Shown here piece after piece: positions 38,140-47,178 of a DNA stretch of 64,000 nucleotides. Origin of the DNA: an uncultured Prevotellaceae bacterium (GTDB taxonomy: Bacteria; Bacteroidota; Bacteroidia; Bacteroidales; Bacteroidaceae); the NCBI GenBank assembly GCA_947176895.1, contig CAMWSK010000010.1:17337-81336 (forward strand). Direction: 5' to 3'. The notes under the pieces were generated by a model. It made no database searches and had not been told where the DNA came from. It saw only the letters and a program-made list of their open reading frames with translations. Position 1 is the stretch's first letter. The number at the start of each line of letters is the position of its first letter. The position numbers and the translations under genes are program-made.

Positions 38140-39600
38140 ATGAAGGTATTCGTCATAAACCCACCTTTTAAGGCTCAATACGGCAAGTTCTCACGTGAAA
38201 GCCGCAGCCCGGCCGTAACGAAGAGTGGTGCCCTATACTATCCCCTGTGGCTGATATACGCCGCGGCTTATTGTCAAAAGCAGGGTCACCAAGTGGCGTT
38301 TCTGGACGCTCCGGCCAAGCCCTTGGATGAAATACAAAGCCTGGAGAGAATAAAAGAACAAGGCATAGGCACACGCCTGTTCGTGTTAGGGACAAGCACA
38401 CCCTCCATTCACAGCGACATCAGTTTTGCCGAAAGCCTGAAACGCCGGTATCCCGAGGCTTTCATCCTGTTGGTAGGCACCCATCCCTCGGCTTTACCTG
38501 AAGAAACATTAGGATTGTCCGCATCAGTGGATGCCGTCGCAATTGCCGAGTTTGACCAGACGGTGGCCGATCTGGCCGAGGCTTTGGAGCAAGGTAAAGA
38601 CGTGAAAGAGGTCAGGGGGCTGTGCATACGTCTGGCAGACGGCGGGTTGCTGCGTACTCCGGCCCAGCCCCCGATGAAACAGCTGGACGAAATCCCCATG
38701 GCCGCACAATTCATCAAAGAAAACCTGGACCCGCGTGACTATTTCTTCGCGGCTGCCACTTATCCCAGCATACAGATATTCACGGGGCGGGGTTGTCCTT
38801 TCCGTTGCAACTTCTGCGTCTACCCACAAACGATGCACGGGCACGCGTTCCGCTCACGTTCGGCGGAAAACATCGTGAATGAATTTCAATACATTGCCGA
38901 CAACTTCCCCGATGTGCACGAAGTGGTGATTGAGGACGACACGTTCACGGCCATCAAAAAACGCGTGCTCGAGGTTTGCCGGCTGCTGGTGGAGCGCAAA
39001 CTGAACAAGCGCCTGCAGTGGTTATGCAATGCCCGCGTAGACCTGGACCTGGAGACCATGAAGGCCATGAAGGCTGCGGGATGCCGGTTGATTATTCCCG
39101 GCATAGAAAGCGGGAGTCAGGAAATCTTAGACAACATCCGGAAAGGCACACGCGTTGAGCAATTCTACAGCTACGTGGCCAATGCCAAAAAGGCAGGGCT
39201 GCTGATACACGCCTGCTATATGGTCGGCAACCAAGGGGAGACGCCCGAGACCATGGAACAGACGTTGAAGTTGGCTCTGAAACTGAACACCGACACAGCG
39301 CAATTCTTCCCCCTCATCCCCTACCCCGGCACCAAGGCCTATGACTGGAACATGAAGCATGGCTATGTGGAAAAGGACTATGACAAATATGTGCAAGAGG
39401 ATGGAAGCCACAACACCGTGCTCAATTTGCCGGGACTCAGCGCCCAACAGATGGTGGATTTCTGTAACCGCGCACGCAGACGCTACTATCTGCGTCCCCG
39501 CTACCTCATCCATCGCTTGTGGATGGGATTGAAAGACCCCAAGGACATGAAACGCTCGCTGAAGGCTTTCGGGCAATTGAAAAAATATCTTTTCAAGTAA
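38140..39600 (+). CDS. B12-binding-type radical SAM protein
   Basis: 486 residues. The first about 165 residues form a Rossmann-like B12-binding domain (VFVINPPFK, GTSTPSIHSDI, LLVGTHPSALPEE). The radical SAM core has C-x3-C-x2-C at Cys 219, 223 and 226 (GRGCPFRCNFC), followed by VIEDDTFTAIKKRVLEVC and the GIESGS motif. The layout matches the B12-dependent radical SAM group that includes many C-methyltransferases and the hopanoid enzyme HpnJ. The usual DxHxxG cobalt-ligand motif is not evident, so cobalamin use is uncertain. Its place between two glycosyltransferases suggests modification of a sugar or lipid carrier of the polysaccharide. Confidence 0.88.
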   Translation: MKVFVINPPFKAQYGKFSRESRSPAVTKSGALYYPLWLIYAAAYCQKQGHQVAFLDAPAKPLDEIQSLERIKEQGIGTRLFVLGTSTPSIHSDISFAESLKRRYPEAFILLVGTHPSALPEETLGLSASVDAVAIAEFDQTVADLAEALEQGKDVKEVRGLCIRLADGGLLRTPAQPPMKQLDEIPMAAQFIKENLDPRDYFFAAATYPSIQIFTGRGCPFRCNFCVYPQTMHGHAFRSRSAENIVNEFQYIADNFPDVHEVVIEDDTFTAIKKRVLEVCRLLVERKLNKRLQWLCNARVDLDLETMKAMKAAGCRLIIPGIESGSQEILDNIRKGTRVEQFYSYVANAKKAGLLIHACYMVGNQGETPETMEQTLKLALKLNTDTAQFFPLIPYPGTKAYDWNMKHGYVEKDYDKYVQEDGSHNTVLNLPGLSAQQMVDFCNRARRRYYLRPRYLIHRLWMGLKDPKDMKRSLKAFGQLKKYLFK

Positions 39601-39614
39601 ACTCTTAAAATTGC

Positions 39615-40382
39615 ATGGCCAAGCACGAACACCCGCTAATCTCCGTAGTCATGCCTATGTACAACAGCGAAAAGTATGTGGGCAAAGCTATTGAGTCTGT
39701 AATCGGACAGACTTATCCTCATTGGGAATTGCTGGTGGTGGACGATGGAAGCACAGACAATTCGTGCGAGGTGGTGCGTGCCTATGCCGTGCGTGACTCG
39801 CGGATAAAGCTTTTGATCAACGACACCCCCGTGGGTATGCCCTATGCTCCCCGCAACTATGGCATCATGCAAGCCAAGGGCGACTACATCGCGTTCCTGG
39901 ACTCCGATGACATTTGGTTGCGCGAGAAGCTACGTCAGCAGCTTGTCGTCTTTCATCGCGATGAGCGGACGGCCGTGGTGTATAGCGACTATGAGAAGAT
40001 TGAGGAGAACGGAGTGCGAAGCGCCCGTATCGTAACGGCTCCGCGCAAGACCAACTATCAGCAAATGCTGTATGGCAACGTCATCGGGAACCTGACGGGT
40101 ATCTATGACGTGCGGAAAGTGGGGAAGTACTATTTCACCAACGTGCATCACGAGGACTATGCTTTCTGGCTTTCCGTCCTGAAAAGCGGCTATATCGCCC
40201 GCAGCACCAGCACCGTCACCGCACTCTACCGTGTGAGAAAGTTAAGTGTCAGCGCCAACAAATTGAGGGTAATGGCATGGCAATGGCACATCTATCGCCA
40301 AGTGGAAAACATCGGCATTCTCCGTTCCATCTACTACTTTTGCAATTATGCCATAAGCGGCCTGCGCAAAGCTCTCATCTAA
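39615..40382 (+). CDS. GT2 family glycosyltransferase
   Basis: 255 residues: LISVVMPMYNSEKYVGKAIESVIGQTYPHWELLVVDDGSTDNS, then the metal-binding FLDSDDIWLREKL and HHEDYAFWLSVLKSGY. It is the short single-domain type often found at the end of capsule loci. The stop overlaps by four bases, tail to tail, the lipocalin-like gene on the minus strand. Confidence 0.92.
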   Translation: MAKHEHPLISVVMPMYNSEKYVGKAIESVIGQTYPHWELLVVDDGSTDNSCEVVRAYAVRDSRIKLLINDTPVGMPYAPRNYGIMQAKGDYIAFLDSDDIWLREKLRQQLVVFHRDERTAVVYSDYEKIEENGVRSARIVTAPRKTNYQQMLYGNVIGNLTGIYDVRKVGKYYFTNVHHEDYAFWLSVLKSGYIARSTSTVTALYRVRKLSVSANKLRVMAWQWHIYRQVENIGILRSIYYFCNYAISGLRKALI

Positions 40383-40792
40383 TATTTCCTGAAACGAAGG
40401 ATGCCTAAGGGACTTGACAGTTGCATACGGCTATCGCTCAACCCGTCGACATGCATGCGTCCGTCGGCGGGAATGCCGAAAGGCTTGAGTTGGTCGCGAC
40501 CCACAAGACTGTCGAAAGGCATCGCATAGGCAGCCGCCACGAACAGGCTGTCGCCCTGATGCGAGAAACGGGCCAGATATTCTTTCTCTCCTTTGCGCTG
40601 AACCTTCATCAAGTCCAGTTGAAAGTGAAAGTACATCTCACCCTTCGTGGCAACCGTGTCGCCATCTGCGCCTGTCCATAAGGTCAGTTGCCACATTCCT
40701 CCCAAGTCCCCGTTATCATCCCGTTTGTTGTCACAGGCAGAAGCCAAGGCTCCAAAGCAAATAATGGCCATGTATACAACGAAGTGCTTCAT
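40379..40792 (-). CDS. Lipocalin-like lipoprotein
   Basis: 137 residues. A lipoprotein signal (FVVYMAIICFGALASACD, lipid Cys in ASAC) precedes a small beta-rich domain beginning GGMWQLTLW, with FHFQLDLMKV and ARFSHQGDSLFV. This is the pattern of Bacteroidales lipocalin-like proteins, whose role is unknown. It is coupled by ATGA to the Wzi-like gene before it. Its presence next to Wzi suggests an envelope role. Confidence 0.78.
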   Translation of the reverse strand: MKHFVVYMAIICFGALASACDNKRDDNGDLGGMWQLTLWTGADGDTVATKGEMYFHFQLDLMKVQRKGEKEYLARFSHQGDSLFVAAAYAMPFDSLVGRDQLKPFGIPADGRMHVDGLSDSRMQLSSPLGILRFRKY

Positions 40793-42333
40793 TTTTTACC
40801 TCCTTTCTTACTGTTTATCCAGCCCGAATAAGCAACCGTGAGCATGGCGCCATGGCTGTTTCCCAACAACTTTCCCTGATTCATTCCATAGGATGCACGC
40901 ACACACAAACCCGGAACCTGCGGGGGAGAATAGCTTGCCTCCGCCAGCAGATAATTTGCCTTCCGGGGGTCGAGCAACGGCATGTCATACGTTCCCCAGC
41001 TTTTCTGGTGGGTGTAAAGCAGCCGCCACTCCACGGCCTTGCAAGGTTGTCCGCTCAAGCCCACATGGTGAGCCACAACCCGGTTATGGAAGAAGTAGAT
41101 ATTGTTCTTACTATATATAGGACTCAGCAATAAAGGCGAGCCCATGGCAAAGCCCGCATGATGCCATCCCGTGTAAGTGCCATGGTTATAATAGTTGTCC
41201 GTCGCGCTGATTTGATCGGGAATGTTGGCGGTTCCATCGTGGTAAATGCTTCCGCTTTGGTCCTTTGTTCCCAAATGTTCGTAGACAATCGTGCTGAGGA
41301 AAGGGTTGCCGGGCAGATTCACCTCCACACCATAGAGCATGTCTTTCCAGGCATACTGCCAAAAGAGCTGGCTGTGGTCCTCGAAGAAATGCTCGGCATA
41401 GGCCGAAGCGCTCCACCCTTTTCCCGCATAGTCAAGCCGTAAATGCCAACTGCCTAACTGATTTCCGGCAACGTTACTATACGCACCATCAGAGGCATCA
41501 CTGCCTCCCATGAAAAAAGCATCGAGGAAGTCACGGAAACCGTGTCCCATTTTCACATACGTGTCATCAAAATCCGATGTGTCATCAGGTCGTCGGTTTA
41601 CATTCCACGCCTCACCGCCGAATTGGGCACTCATCTCTAATCCGCCCGTGAGGCTCAAAGGGAACTTTTGCGTGTTACCGATTCGCAGGAAACCGGCCTT
41701 ACTATGATAAAGGATGTTAGCTGCCCGATGGCCATTGTCTCCCACATGTTCTCGTTGCCAGGCATTATCAGTGAACGCCCCATAAGCGACATGAGCCTTC
41801 AACGCCAGCCACCCGCGGGTTCCCGGTATACTCCAGAAATGCGGAAGTTCCAGTCGAACCTGGGGAATCGGCCGGGCATTGATTCCCTCGGTCAAAGCCC
41901 CGCTACTCAACTTTTGATTTTTTAACGCCATCGGACGCTCCTTCTGTCCCACGCTCAGACGCAAGGCTTTCCATTGCGCATCAACATAAAATTGTTGAAG
42001 AATAAAAGGGCTGTCGAAATTGACCAGTGCTGCCATATCCGCTCCGTAACCTATCCTCCATTTCCGCAGGCTGTCGGCTTCGGCGTCTCGCCGGACACTC
42101 AGCCTGAACAAGGCACTTTCACCTTTTGTCGTACCCAGGCCGAAGCGATTATTCGTAAACCAGAAAGGGGCATTGTCACCGGAAGAAGCCGTGAAAGACA
42201 TGACTCCCTGATATTGGATATCTTCTCCCAACCGGGCCACTTGAGCCATGGAACGGGAAAAAGAAAAAAGTAAGATAGCGGTCACAGGAAAGACCGCGGC
42301 CAAAGTGTGTCTGATAGTTGTCTGTTTCTTCAT
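40789..42333 (-). CDS. Wzi-family capsule assembly outer-membrane protein
   Basis: 514 residues with a signal peptide (MKKQTTIRHTLAAVFPVTAILLFSFSRSMAQ). The mature protein is a predicted beta-barrel: SSGDNAPFWFTNNRFGLG near the start, repeated alternating strands, and MLTVAYSGWINSK near the C-terminus. Bacteroidota Wzi-like proteins begin with this PFW...NRFG block. Wzi is an outer-membrane lectin that helps attach capsule to the surface. I start at MKKQTT because it gives the signal peptide and lies 42 bases below a TATATTTG box; the open frame upstream has no such features. Confidence 0.88.
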   Translation of the reverse strand: MKKQTTIRHTLAAVFPVTAILLFSFSRSMAQVARLGEDIQYQGVMSFTASSGDNAPFWFTNNRFGLGTTKGESALFRLSVRRDAEADSLRKWRIGYGADMAALVNFDSPFILQQFYVDAQWKALRLSVGQKERPMALKNQKLSSGALTEGINARPIPQVRLELPHFWSIPGTRGWLALKAHVAYGAFTDNAWQREHVGDNGHRAANILYHSKAGFLRIGNTQKFPLSLTGGLEMSAQFGGEAWNVNRRPDDTSDFDDTYVKMGHGFRDFLDAFFMGGSDASDGAYSNVAGNQLGSWHLRLDYAGKGWSASAYAEHFFEDHSQLFWQYAWKDMLYGVEVNLPGNPFLSTIVYEHLGTKDQSGSIYHDGTANIPDQISATDNYYNHGTYTGWHHAGFAMGSPLLLSPIYSKNNIYFFHNRVVAHHVGLSGQPCKAVEWRLLYTHQKSWGTYDMPLLDPRKANYLLAEASYSPPQVPGLCVRASYGMNQGKLLGNSHGAMLTVAYSGWINSKKGGKK

Positions 42334-42374
42334 CTGAAAACGACAGAGAAGCTTTCTTGTGCCCCCTGCAATCA

Positions 42375-42382
42375 CAAATATA
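42375..42382 (-). promoter_or_regulatory. -7 box of the wzi-like/lipocalin operon
   Basis: TATATTTG on the minus strand, 42 bases above the ATG at 42333. It is divergent from the promoter of the sugar transferase gene. Confidence 0.55.
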
Positions 42383-42489
42383 TTGTAATTTACGGTATTA
42401 CACTTTATAGCAAGGCGAAAATATGACATTTTTCCGATATAAAGGGAATTTTGTAGTGCCTCACAACCATTTATGTACCTATTTTTTCT

Positions 42490-42497
42490 TATTTTTG
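42490..42497 (+). promoter_or_regulatory. -7 box of the sugar transferase gene
   Basis: TATTTTTG, 30 bases above the ATG at 42527. It argues against an in-frame start at 42473, which would lie upstream of the promoter box. Confidence 0.5.
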
Positions 42498-42526
42498 TGT
42501 CGTATATCATACCCGGAGAAATAAGA

Positions 42527-43486
42527 ATGGAAGGACACAAGTTTGTCAACCCGATAATAACAAATTGGGCGATTATTTTTTTTGACACAATCATCGCAGT
42601 TATGTGCCTGGCGGTTTCCAACGCAATAGTAAAGCCGGGCATTCCTGTCGGTGACAGCACTTCCCTTTACTTCGGAACAATCGTTTTCTGCTATATTGTC
42701 AGCAGCGTCTGGGTAAAGCCTTTGGTGAATTTGCCGGAAACCCGTTTCTACCGCATCATGGAGCGGACCTTTCACAAAGTTCTTTTGACCGGATTGCTGA
42801 CCACAGCATGTCTCTTCTTTAACAAAGACGCTGTCATCTTACGTGCATTGACGGCAACATTCCTGCTTGTCTTTTTTATTGTTCTGCTGTTCACACGCAT
42901 GGCAGAACACGCATACTTCAAACGCCACTTCAGCACAATCTCCCCCGATGAAACAAACGCAATGGAAATCCCCGGAGGATTGTATCATGCGGGAAACAGA
43001 ATCGCAAAAAGAATCCTCGATATTCTTCTTTCAATTCTACTCCTGCTTACCGTTTACCCGATAGCATACATCGTAATCTTCATATACAGCAAAATAAAAC
43101 ATCATGGTGCCGTCTACTCCACCCTACGGCTCACCGGTTTGAATGGTATAGAATTTACATGTATAAAGTTCAGCGCGTTAGGTGAAGACAACATCATCAA
43201 CTCCCTACCTCAACTTTTTTGCGTACTTACAGGGAGCATGAGTATTGTGGGCACAAGAGCATACCCCCCTTCCGACTTCAAACAAGACGAGGAATCAATT
43301 AGCGACAGCCATCATGCATACATGGGCAAACCCGGTCTGACAGGATGGGCTACAGTGGAGGGTTTCCAAAGCCACGAGGAAGAGAAGACACTTGACAAAT
43401 GGTACATCAGAAACTGGAGCCTGGGATTGGATATATTCATCATCCTTAAAGGCCTATGTACTTTATTATTCAAGAGAAACAAATAA
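42527..43486 (+). CDS. Divergent initiating sugar transferase (phosphoglycosyltransferase, WcaJ-like)
   Basis: 319 residues. About four N-terminal membrane segments precede a monotopic domain starting ILDILLSILLLLTVYPIAYIVIFIYSKIKHHGAVYS. Such enzymes move a sugar phosphate onto undecaprenyl phosphate and start repeat-unit synthesis. The usual motifs are recognisable but altered: R-x-G-x-x-G-x-x-F reads LRLTGLNGIEFTCIKFSAL, DELPQ reads NSLPQ, VGPRP reads VGTRA, and the stretch between KFxxM and xxLPQ is very short. The catalytic Asp-Glu pair expected there is therefore not visible. Either it is a remodelled enzyme or an inactive relative. The intact frame and strong promoter favour use. Confidence 0.72.
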   Translation: MEGHKFVNPIITNWAIIFFDTIIAVMCLAVSNAIVKPGIPVGDSTSLYFGTIVFCYIVSSVWVKPLVNLPETRFYRIMERTFHKVLLTGLLTTACLFFNKDAVILRALTATFLLVFFIVLLFTRMAEHAYFKRHFSTISPDETNAMEIPGGLYHAGNRIAKRILDILLSILLLLTVYPIAYIVIFIYSKIKHHGAVYSTLRLTGLNGIEFTCIKFSALGEDNIINSLPQLFCVLTGSMSIVGTRAYPPSDFKQDEESISDSHHAYMGKPGLTGWATVEGFQSHEEEKTLDKWYIRNWSLGLDIFIILKGLCTLLFKRNK

Positions 43487-43502
43487 TAACACAGAAATAT
43501 AA

Positions 43503-44132
43503 ATGAGTATTTTTAGCAAACTTTTTGGCCGCAAGCAGGCCGAACAGATACGCGTGGGAGGCATGGAAGACTTCATGACCCTCATCCGTGTATACTATCA
43601 AGCCGTAATGGCCAATCAATTAGGAATCAGCAATCTTGCCGCATTACCTGATTTGCGTGTCTTTAAGCAATCACTGAAAGTGGCAACCGTTAGCAACCGC
43701 TTGGGGTTGGGGGAAAGGAAAAAATGCCGTCAGATGATGCAAGAGATGTATGGAATGAGCGATTCCTTCTTCAACGAGATAGATCAAAGCATCAAAAAGC
43801 GTTGTCGCAACATGCAGGAGGTGCAACCCTACTTCCTCGTTTTCCAGGATTTCAGTCAGAATCTGATGATGGGCATGGGACAGTTGATGCAGTGGAAACT
43901 GCGCCTGCCCTCGTTCATGCACAAGGCACTCTACGGAATGACCGAGAAGGCCGTGCACGACATACTGACAAAAAACGACTACAGCGATGCCGGCATGCGC
44001 ATGTCTGTGGTGGCGGTGCGTAAGGCTCAACAGCGCCTGGGCTACACAGAACAATGGATGGTGGAATACAGCTATCGATTGCTGATGCTGGCCAAGAAAG
44101 AGCCTCGCAATCGGATTGACGAGCAAAAATAA
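43503..44132 (+). CDS. Conserved-looking protein of unknown function
   Basis: 209 residues, Met- and Gln-rich, without a signal peptide or clear membrane segment. I do not recognise it. It appears largely helical (MMQEMYGMSDSFFNEIDQSIKKRCRN; MLAKKEPRNRIDE at the end). It starts 16 bases after the sugar transferase gene on the same strand, but a strong promoter follows it before the cell-division genes, so it may belong to either group. Confidence 0.7.
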   Translation: MSIFSKLFGRKQAEQIRVGGMEDFMTLIRVYYQAVMANQLGISNLAALPDLRVFKQSLKVATVSNRLGLGERKKCRQMMQEMYGMSDSFFNEIDQSIKKRCRNMQEVQPYFLVFQDFSQNLMMGMGQLMQWKLRLPSFMHKALYGMTEKAVHDILTKNDYSDAGMRMSVVAVRKAQQRLGYTEQWMVEYSYRLLMLAKKEPRNRIDEQK

Positions 44133-44161
44133 CACATGGCAGGGGTTTTCACGAAAAATAT

Positions 44162-44192
44162 TTTGTAGAGACCAAATAAATCACTACATTTG
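44162..44192 (+). promoter_or_regulatory. Promoter of the coiled-coil/zapA unit
   Basis: TTTG at 44162-44165, a 19-base spacer, and TACATTTG at 44185-44192: the best full -33/-7 match in the window. The first ATG is at 44228. Confidence 0.75.
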
Positions 44193-44227
44193 TAAGACAG
44201 ATTATCGGCATCAAAGAGAGACCGAAG

Positions 44228-44521
44228 ATGACCCAAGAAGAAAAAGAACTGCTGGAACAAGTAAGAACGCGCATACAGCAACTGGTGTTACAGGACCAGC
44301 GGCTAAAGAGCCGTAACGCTTCCCTGCAGCAGCAACTTCAGCAGCGCGACGAGCGCATCTGCAACTTGGAAAGCGAATTGAAGCAAGTCAAGGTCTCATA
44401 TGCCAATCTTAAGATTGCGAAGACGATGGAGTTGACCGAAGAAGACACACGTGCGGCTCATCGGCGTCTGACCAATTTGGTGCGACAAGTAGATGAATGT
44501 ATCGCTCTGTTGAAATCATAA
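44228..44521 (+). CDS. Small coiled-coil protein upstream of zapA
   Basis: 97 residues. Residues about 1-60 form a Gln/Glu-rich coiled coil (VRTRIQQLVLQDQRLKSRNASLQQQLQQRD), followed by a helical C-terminus. It resembles ZapB-like division proteins in size and character, though not by a clear motif. It is directly followed by zapA (14 bases), and such pairs are usual in Bacteroidota. The likely role is in the division ring; this is inferred from context. Confidence 0.75.
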   Translation: MTQEEKELLEQVRTRIQQLVLQDQRLKSRNASLQQQLQQRDERICNLESELKQVKVSYANLKIAKTMELTEEDTRAAHRRLTNLVRQVDECIALLKS

Positions 44522-44535
44522 CAAGAAAATGTGAG

Positions 44536-44832
44536 ATGACAACAAGTGACCGACTGAATATCACACTTAAGATAGGAACACGACAGTTTCCTATGACTGT
44601 GGCACGCGAAGACGAATACGCCTATCGCGAGGCAGAAAAGCTCATCAACGAACGGCTGCGCTTTTACGCAGACCGCTACCCTACCCAAGGTACGGAGACC
44701 TATCTGATGATGGCTTTGCTGGACATCGCCTTGAAGTTAAAACAGTCGGAACTGATGCAGGATTCATCATCCTTGGCAACCACCCTCCAGTCTATGTTAA
44801 ACGACTTGGAGAAGGTTGTTTCCACGGATTAA
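44536..44832 (+). CDS. zapA: Cell division protein ZapA
   Basis: 98 residues. ZapA binds and bundles FtsZ filaments at midcell. The N-terminal globular domain (LNITLKIGTRQFPMTVAREDEYAYREAEKLINERL) and the following helix with YLMMALLDIALKLKQSE match the family. I start at MTTSDRLNI; a start 13 residues earlier lies in the previous gene. The structured RNA described below follows immediately. Confidence 0.9.
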   Translation: MTTSDRLNITLKIGTRQFPMTVAREDEYAYREAEKLINERLRFYADRYPTQGTETYLMMALLDIALKLKQSELMQDSSSLATTLQSMLNDLEKVVSTD

Positions 44833-44835
44833 GAA

Positions 44836-44924
44836 AAGAACTATTTGCGACGCACCGCCAACACTCGGTTCAGCGCATCGACACGTCGGGCGCTTAAATA
44901 CACGAGTGGGAACGGGGCGTTTTT
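44836..44924 (+). ncRNA. Structured RNA between zapA and rny; candidate 6S RNA
   Basis: The 112 bases between zapA and rny can fold into one long hairpin. The outer stem ACGC(A)CCG pairs with CGG(G)GCGT (44850-44856 with 44913-44920), then comes a 4x4 internal loop, CACTCG with CGAGTG, a wide bubble, AGCGC with GCGCT, and a small tip. A T run follows (44920-44924). A long hairpin with an open bubble is the 6S RNA plan, and I recall 6S-type RNA (Bacteroidales-1) at zapA loci, but there is no independent proof here. It could simply be an elaborate terminator. Confidence 0.45.
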
Positions 44925-44944
44925 CTATTATTAAATAAAAAAAC

Positions 44945-46495
44945 ATGTATACGGAAATTATTATTTCAGTACTCGTAGCACTTGCCGTGGTGGCCGTATG
45001 GGCGGGAATCTTCTACCGCATCGTTCTGCCCTCGCAGCGCAAGCGAGTGAAAGAAGAGGCCACACAAGAGGCAGAAGTCATCAAGCAGCAGAAGTTGTTG
45101 GAAGTGAAAGAGAAATTCTTGAACAAGAAAGCCGAGCTTGAGAAAGAGGTGCAACAGCGCAATCAGCAGATTCAGCAAAGCGAAAATCGTATCAAACAAC
45201 GTGAGCAGAGCCTGAACCAGCGTCAGGATGAGTTGAACCGCCGCAAGCAAGAAATGGAAGCCCTGCGTCAGCGCATGGATGGACAACAAGCCACTCTGCA
45301 GCAGCGCGAAGTTGATTTGCAACAACGCGAGGACAGCATTCTGGAGAAAGAGCGCACACAACTGGAACAAATCAGCGGCCTTAGCGCAGAAGAGGCACGA
45401 GAGCGTTTGATTGAAGGCCTGAAAGACGAAGCCCGAAGCATGGCACAGGGCTACATCAACGATATCATGGACGACGCCCGCATGACCGCCACGAAAGAGG
45501 CCAAGAAGATTGTCATCCAAAGCATTCAACGCGTAGCAACAGAGACAGCCGTAGAAAACAGCGTCACTGTATTCCATATTGACAACGATGATGTCAAGGG
45601 TCGCGTTATTGGCCGCGAGGGACGAAACATCCGCGCCCTCGAGGCCGCCACAGGCACAGAGATTGTGGTAGACGACACACCCGAAGCCATTGTGATTAGC
45701 GGCTTCGACCCCGTGCGCCGAGAGATTTGCCGATTGAGCCTGCACCAGCTGGTAGCCGATGGCCGCATCCACCCTGCACGTATCGAGGAAGTCGTAGCCA
45801 AAGTGAAGAAACAAATAGACGAAGAGATTCTGGAAACCGGTAAACGCACCACCATCGATTTGGGCATACACGGCCTGCACCCCGAACTGGTTCGTCTGAT
45901 AGGTAAGATGAAATACAGAAGCAGTTACGGACAAAACTTGCTTCAACACGCACGCGAGACAGCCAATTTGGCCGCCGTGATGGCCAGCGAACTGGGATTG
46001 AATCCCAAGAAAGCCAAACGTGCCGGTCTGTTGCACGACATCGGTAAGGTTCCCGATGAAGAGCCGGAGATGCCTCATGCTCTCTATGGAGCCAAGTTGG
46101 CCGAGAAATATAAAGAAAAGCCCGACATCTGCAACGCCATCGGCGCCCACCATGACGAGATGGAGATGGAGAGCCTCATCGCTCCCATCGTGCAGGTGTG
46201 TGATGCCATCAGTGGAGCACGTCCCGGTGCACGCCGCGAAATCGTGGAAGCATACATCAAGCGTCTGAAAGATTTGGAGAACATCGCCATGAGCTACCCC
46301 GGAGTACAAAAAACTTATGCCATTCAGGCTGGTAGAGAGTTGCGCGTGATTGTGGGTGCCGATAAGATTGACGACAAGAAAACCGAGGAACTGAGCACAG
46401 AGATTGCCACCCGCATTCAGAACGAGATGACCTATCCCGGCCAGGTTAAGATTACCGTAATCCGTGAAACCCGCAGTGTGAGTTACGCAAAATGA
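44945..46495 (+). CDS. rny: Ribonuclease Y
   Basis: 516 residues, normal family length. RNase Y is a membrane-anchored endoribonuclease that starts mRNA decay. An N-terminal membrane helix (about 4-27) is followed by a long Gln/Arg-rich coiled coil (about 30-160), a KH domain with [15 protein letters not shown] near residue 220, and an HD domain with LLHDIGK near 362 and AHHDEME. The C-terminus ([16 protein letters not shown]) is conserved in the family. It shares ATGA with the HAD gene downstream. Confidence 0.97.
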   Translation: MYTEIIISVLVALAVVAVWAGIFYRIVLPSQRKRVKEEATQEAEVIKQQKLLEVKEKFLNKKAELEKEVQQRNQQIQQSENRIKQREQSLNQRQDELNRRKQEMEALRQRMDGQQATLQQREVDLQQREDSILEKERTQLEQISGLSAEEARERLIEGLKDEARSMAQGYINDIMDDARMTATKEAKKIVIQSIQRVATETAVENSVTVFHIDNDDVKGRVIGREGRNIRALEAATGTEIVVDDTPEAIVISGFDPVRREICRLSLHQLVADGRIHPARIEEVVAKVKKQIDEEILETGKRTTIDLGIHGLHPELVRLIGKMKYRSSYGQNLLQHARETANLAAVMASELGLNPKKAKRAGLLHDIGKVPDEEPEMPHALYGAKLAEKYKEKPDICNAIGAHHDEMEMESLIAPIVQVCDAISGARPGARREIVEAYIKRLKDLENIAMSYPGVQKTYAIQAGRELRVIVGADKIDDKKTEELSTEIATRIQNEMTYPGQVKITVIRETRSVSYAK

Positions 46496-46911
46496 TTATC
46501 GCTGTAGACTTTGACGGCACTATTGTGCAAAACCGTTACCCCGAGATTGGCAGTGAAATGCCTTTCGCCACCCCTACCCTTAAGATGCTCATTTCTGAGG
46601 GACACAGGCTGATTCTTTGGACGGTGCGCAATGGCCATCGATTGGATGAGGCAGTGGAATGGTGCAGAAAACGCGGTGTGGAGTTCTATGCCGTGAACAA
46701 AAACCATCCTCACGAAGAGTACGACCCCAATGGCCGGCATAGTGTGAAGTTAAAGGCTGATGTGTTTATTGACGACCGCAATATCGGAGGTATGCTCAGT
46801 TGGGCGACGATTTATTCCTTAATCCACGAAAGAACCACCTTAGAGGAGGCTCTCCGACGTGAGATTTTGGATTCCGAAACTAAACGCAAGCGGAAATGGT
46901 GGCCTTTCTGA
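46492..46911 (+). CDS. Small HAD-superfamily hydrolase
   Basis: 139 residues. The N-terminal DFDGTI carries the nucleophile and acid/base Asp, [13 protein letters not shown] is motif II-like, and [13 protein letters not shown] carries the C-terminal acidic metal site. It is a cap-less, BT0820-type phosphatase common in Bacteroides. The substrate is unknown. It is translationally coupled to rny by ATGA and ends in basic residues (KRKRKWWPF). Confidence 0.88.
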   Translation: MIIAVDFDGTIVQNRYPEIGSEMPFATPTLKMLISEGHRLILWTVRNGHRLDEAVEWCRKRGVEFYAVNKNHPHEEYDPNGRHSVKLKADVFIDDRNIGGMLSWATIYSLIHERTTLEEALRREILDSETKRKRKWWPF

Positions 46912-46961
46912 GGTGTTAAAAACAAATTTGATGTCTATATAAACACATCGCATGTAGACCC

Positions 46962-47002
46962 AAAAAAGATAGCCGTCCGGACATAGGGCGGCTATCTTTT
47001 TT
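46962..47002 (+). terminator. Terminator after the HAD gene
   Basis: AAAAAAGATAGCCGTCC pairs with GGGCGGCTATCTTTTTT. The following stretch to 47178 contains only the promoter of the next gene. Confidence 0.92.
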
Positions 47003-47135
47003 GTGCTTCAGCAACAGACGTCCGGATTATCCCGGGACCCACTTTTAAGGTCACCGGATGTGTCGGAATGACAAGAACAGGTTAATCAAAAACATCTTTT
47101 TAGACTGATTACAATACCATAAGCCGAATTATTTG

Positions 47136-47143
47136 TATTTTTG
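47136..47143 (+). promoter_or_regulatory. -7 box of the membrane-anchored regulator gene
   Basis: TATTTTTG 36 bases above the ATG at 47179; no clear -33 element. Confidence 0.5.
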
Positions 47144-47178
47144 CGGTTGAAAAGGATTCCACACAAATATCTGGCATT

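Noticed and set aside
44966..46309. 447-codon open frame opposite rny
   Set aside because: Shadow of the Gln/Glu-rich coiled coil and HD domain of RNase Y.
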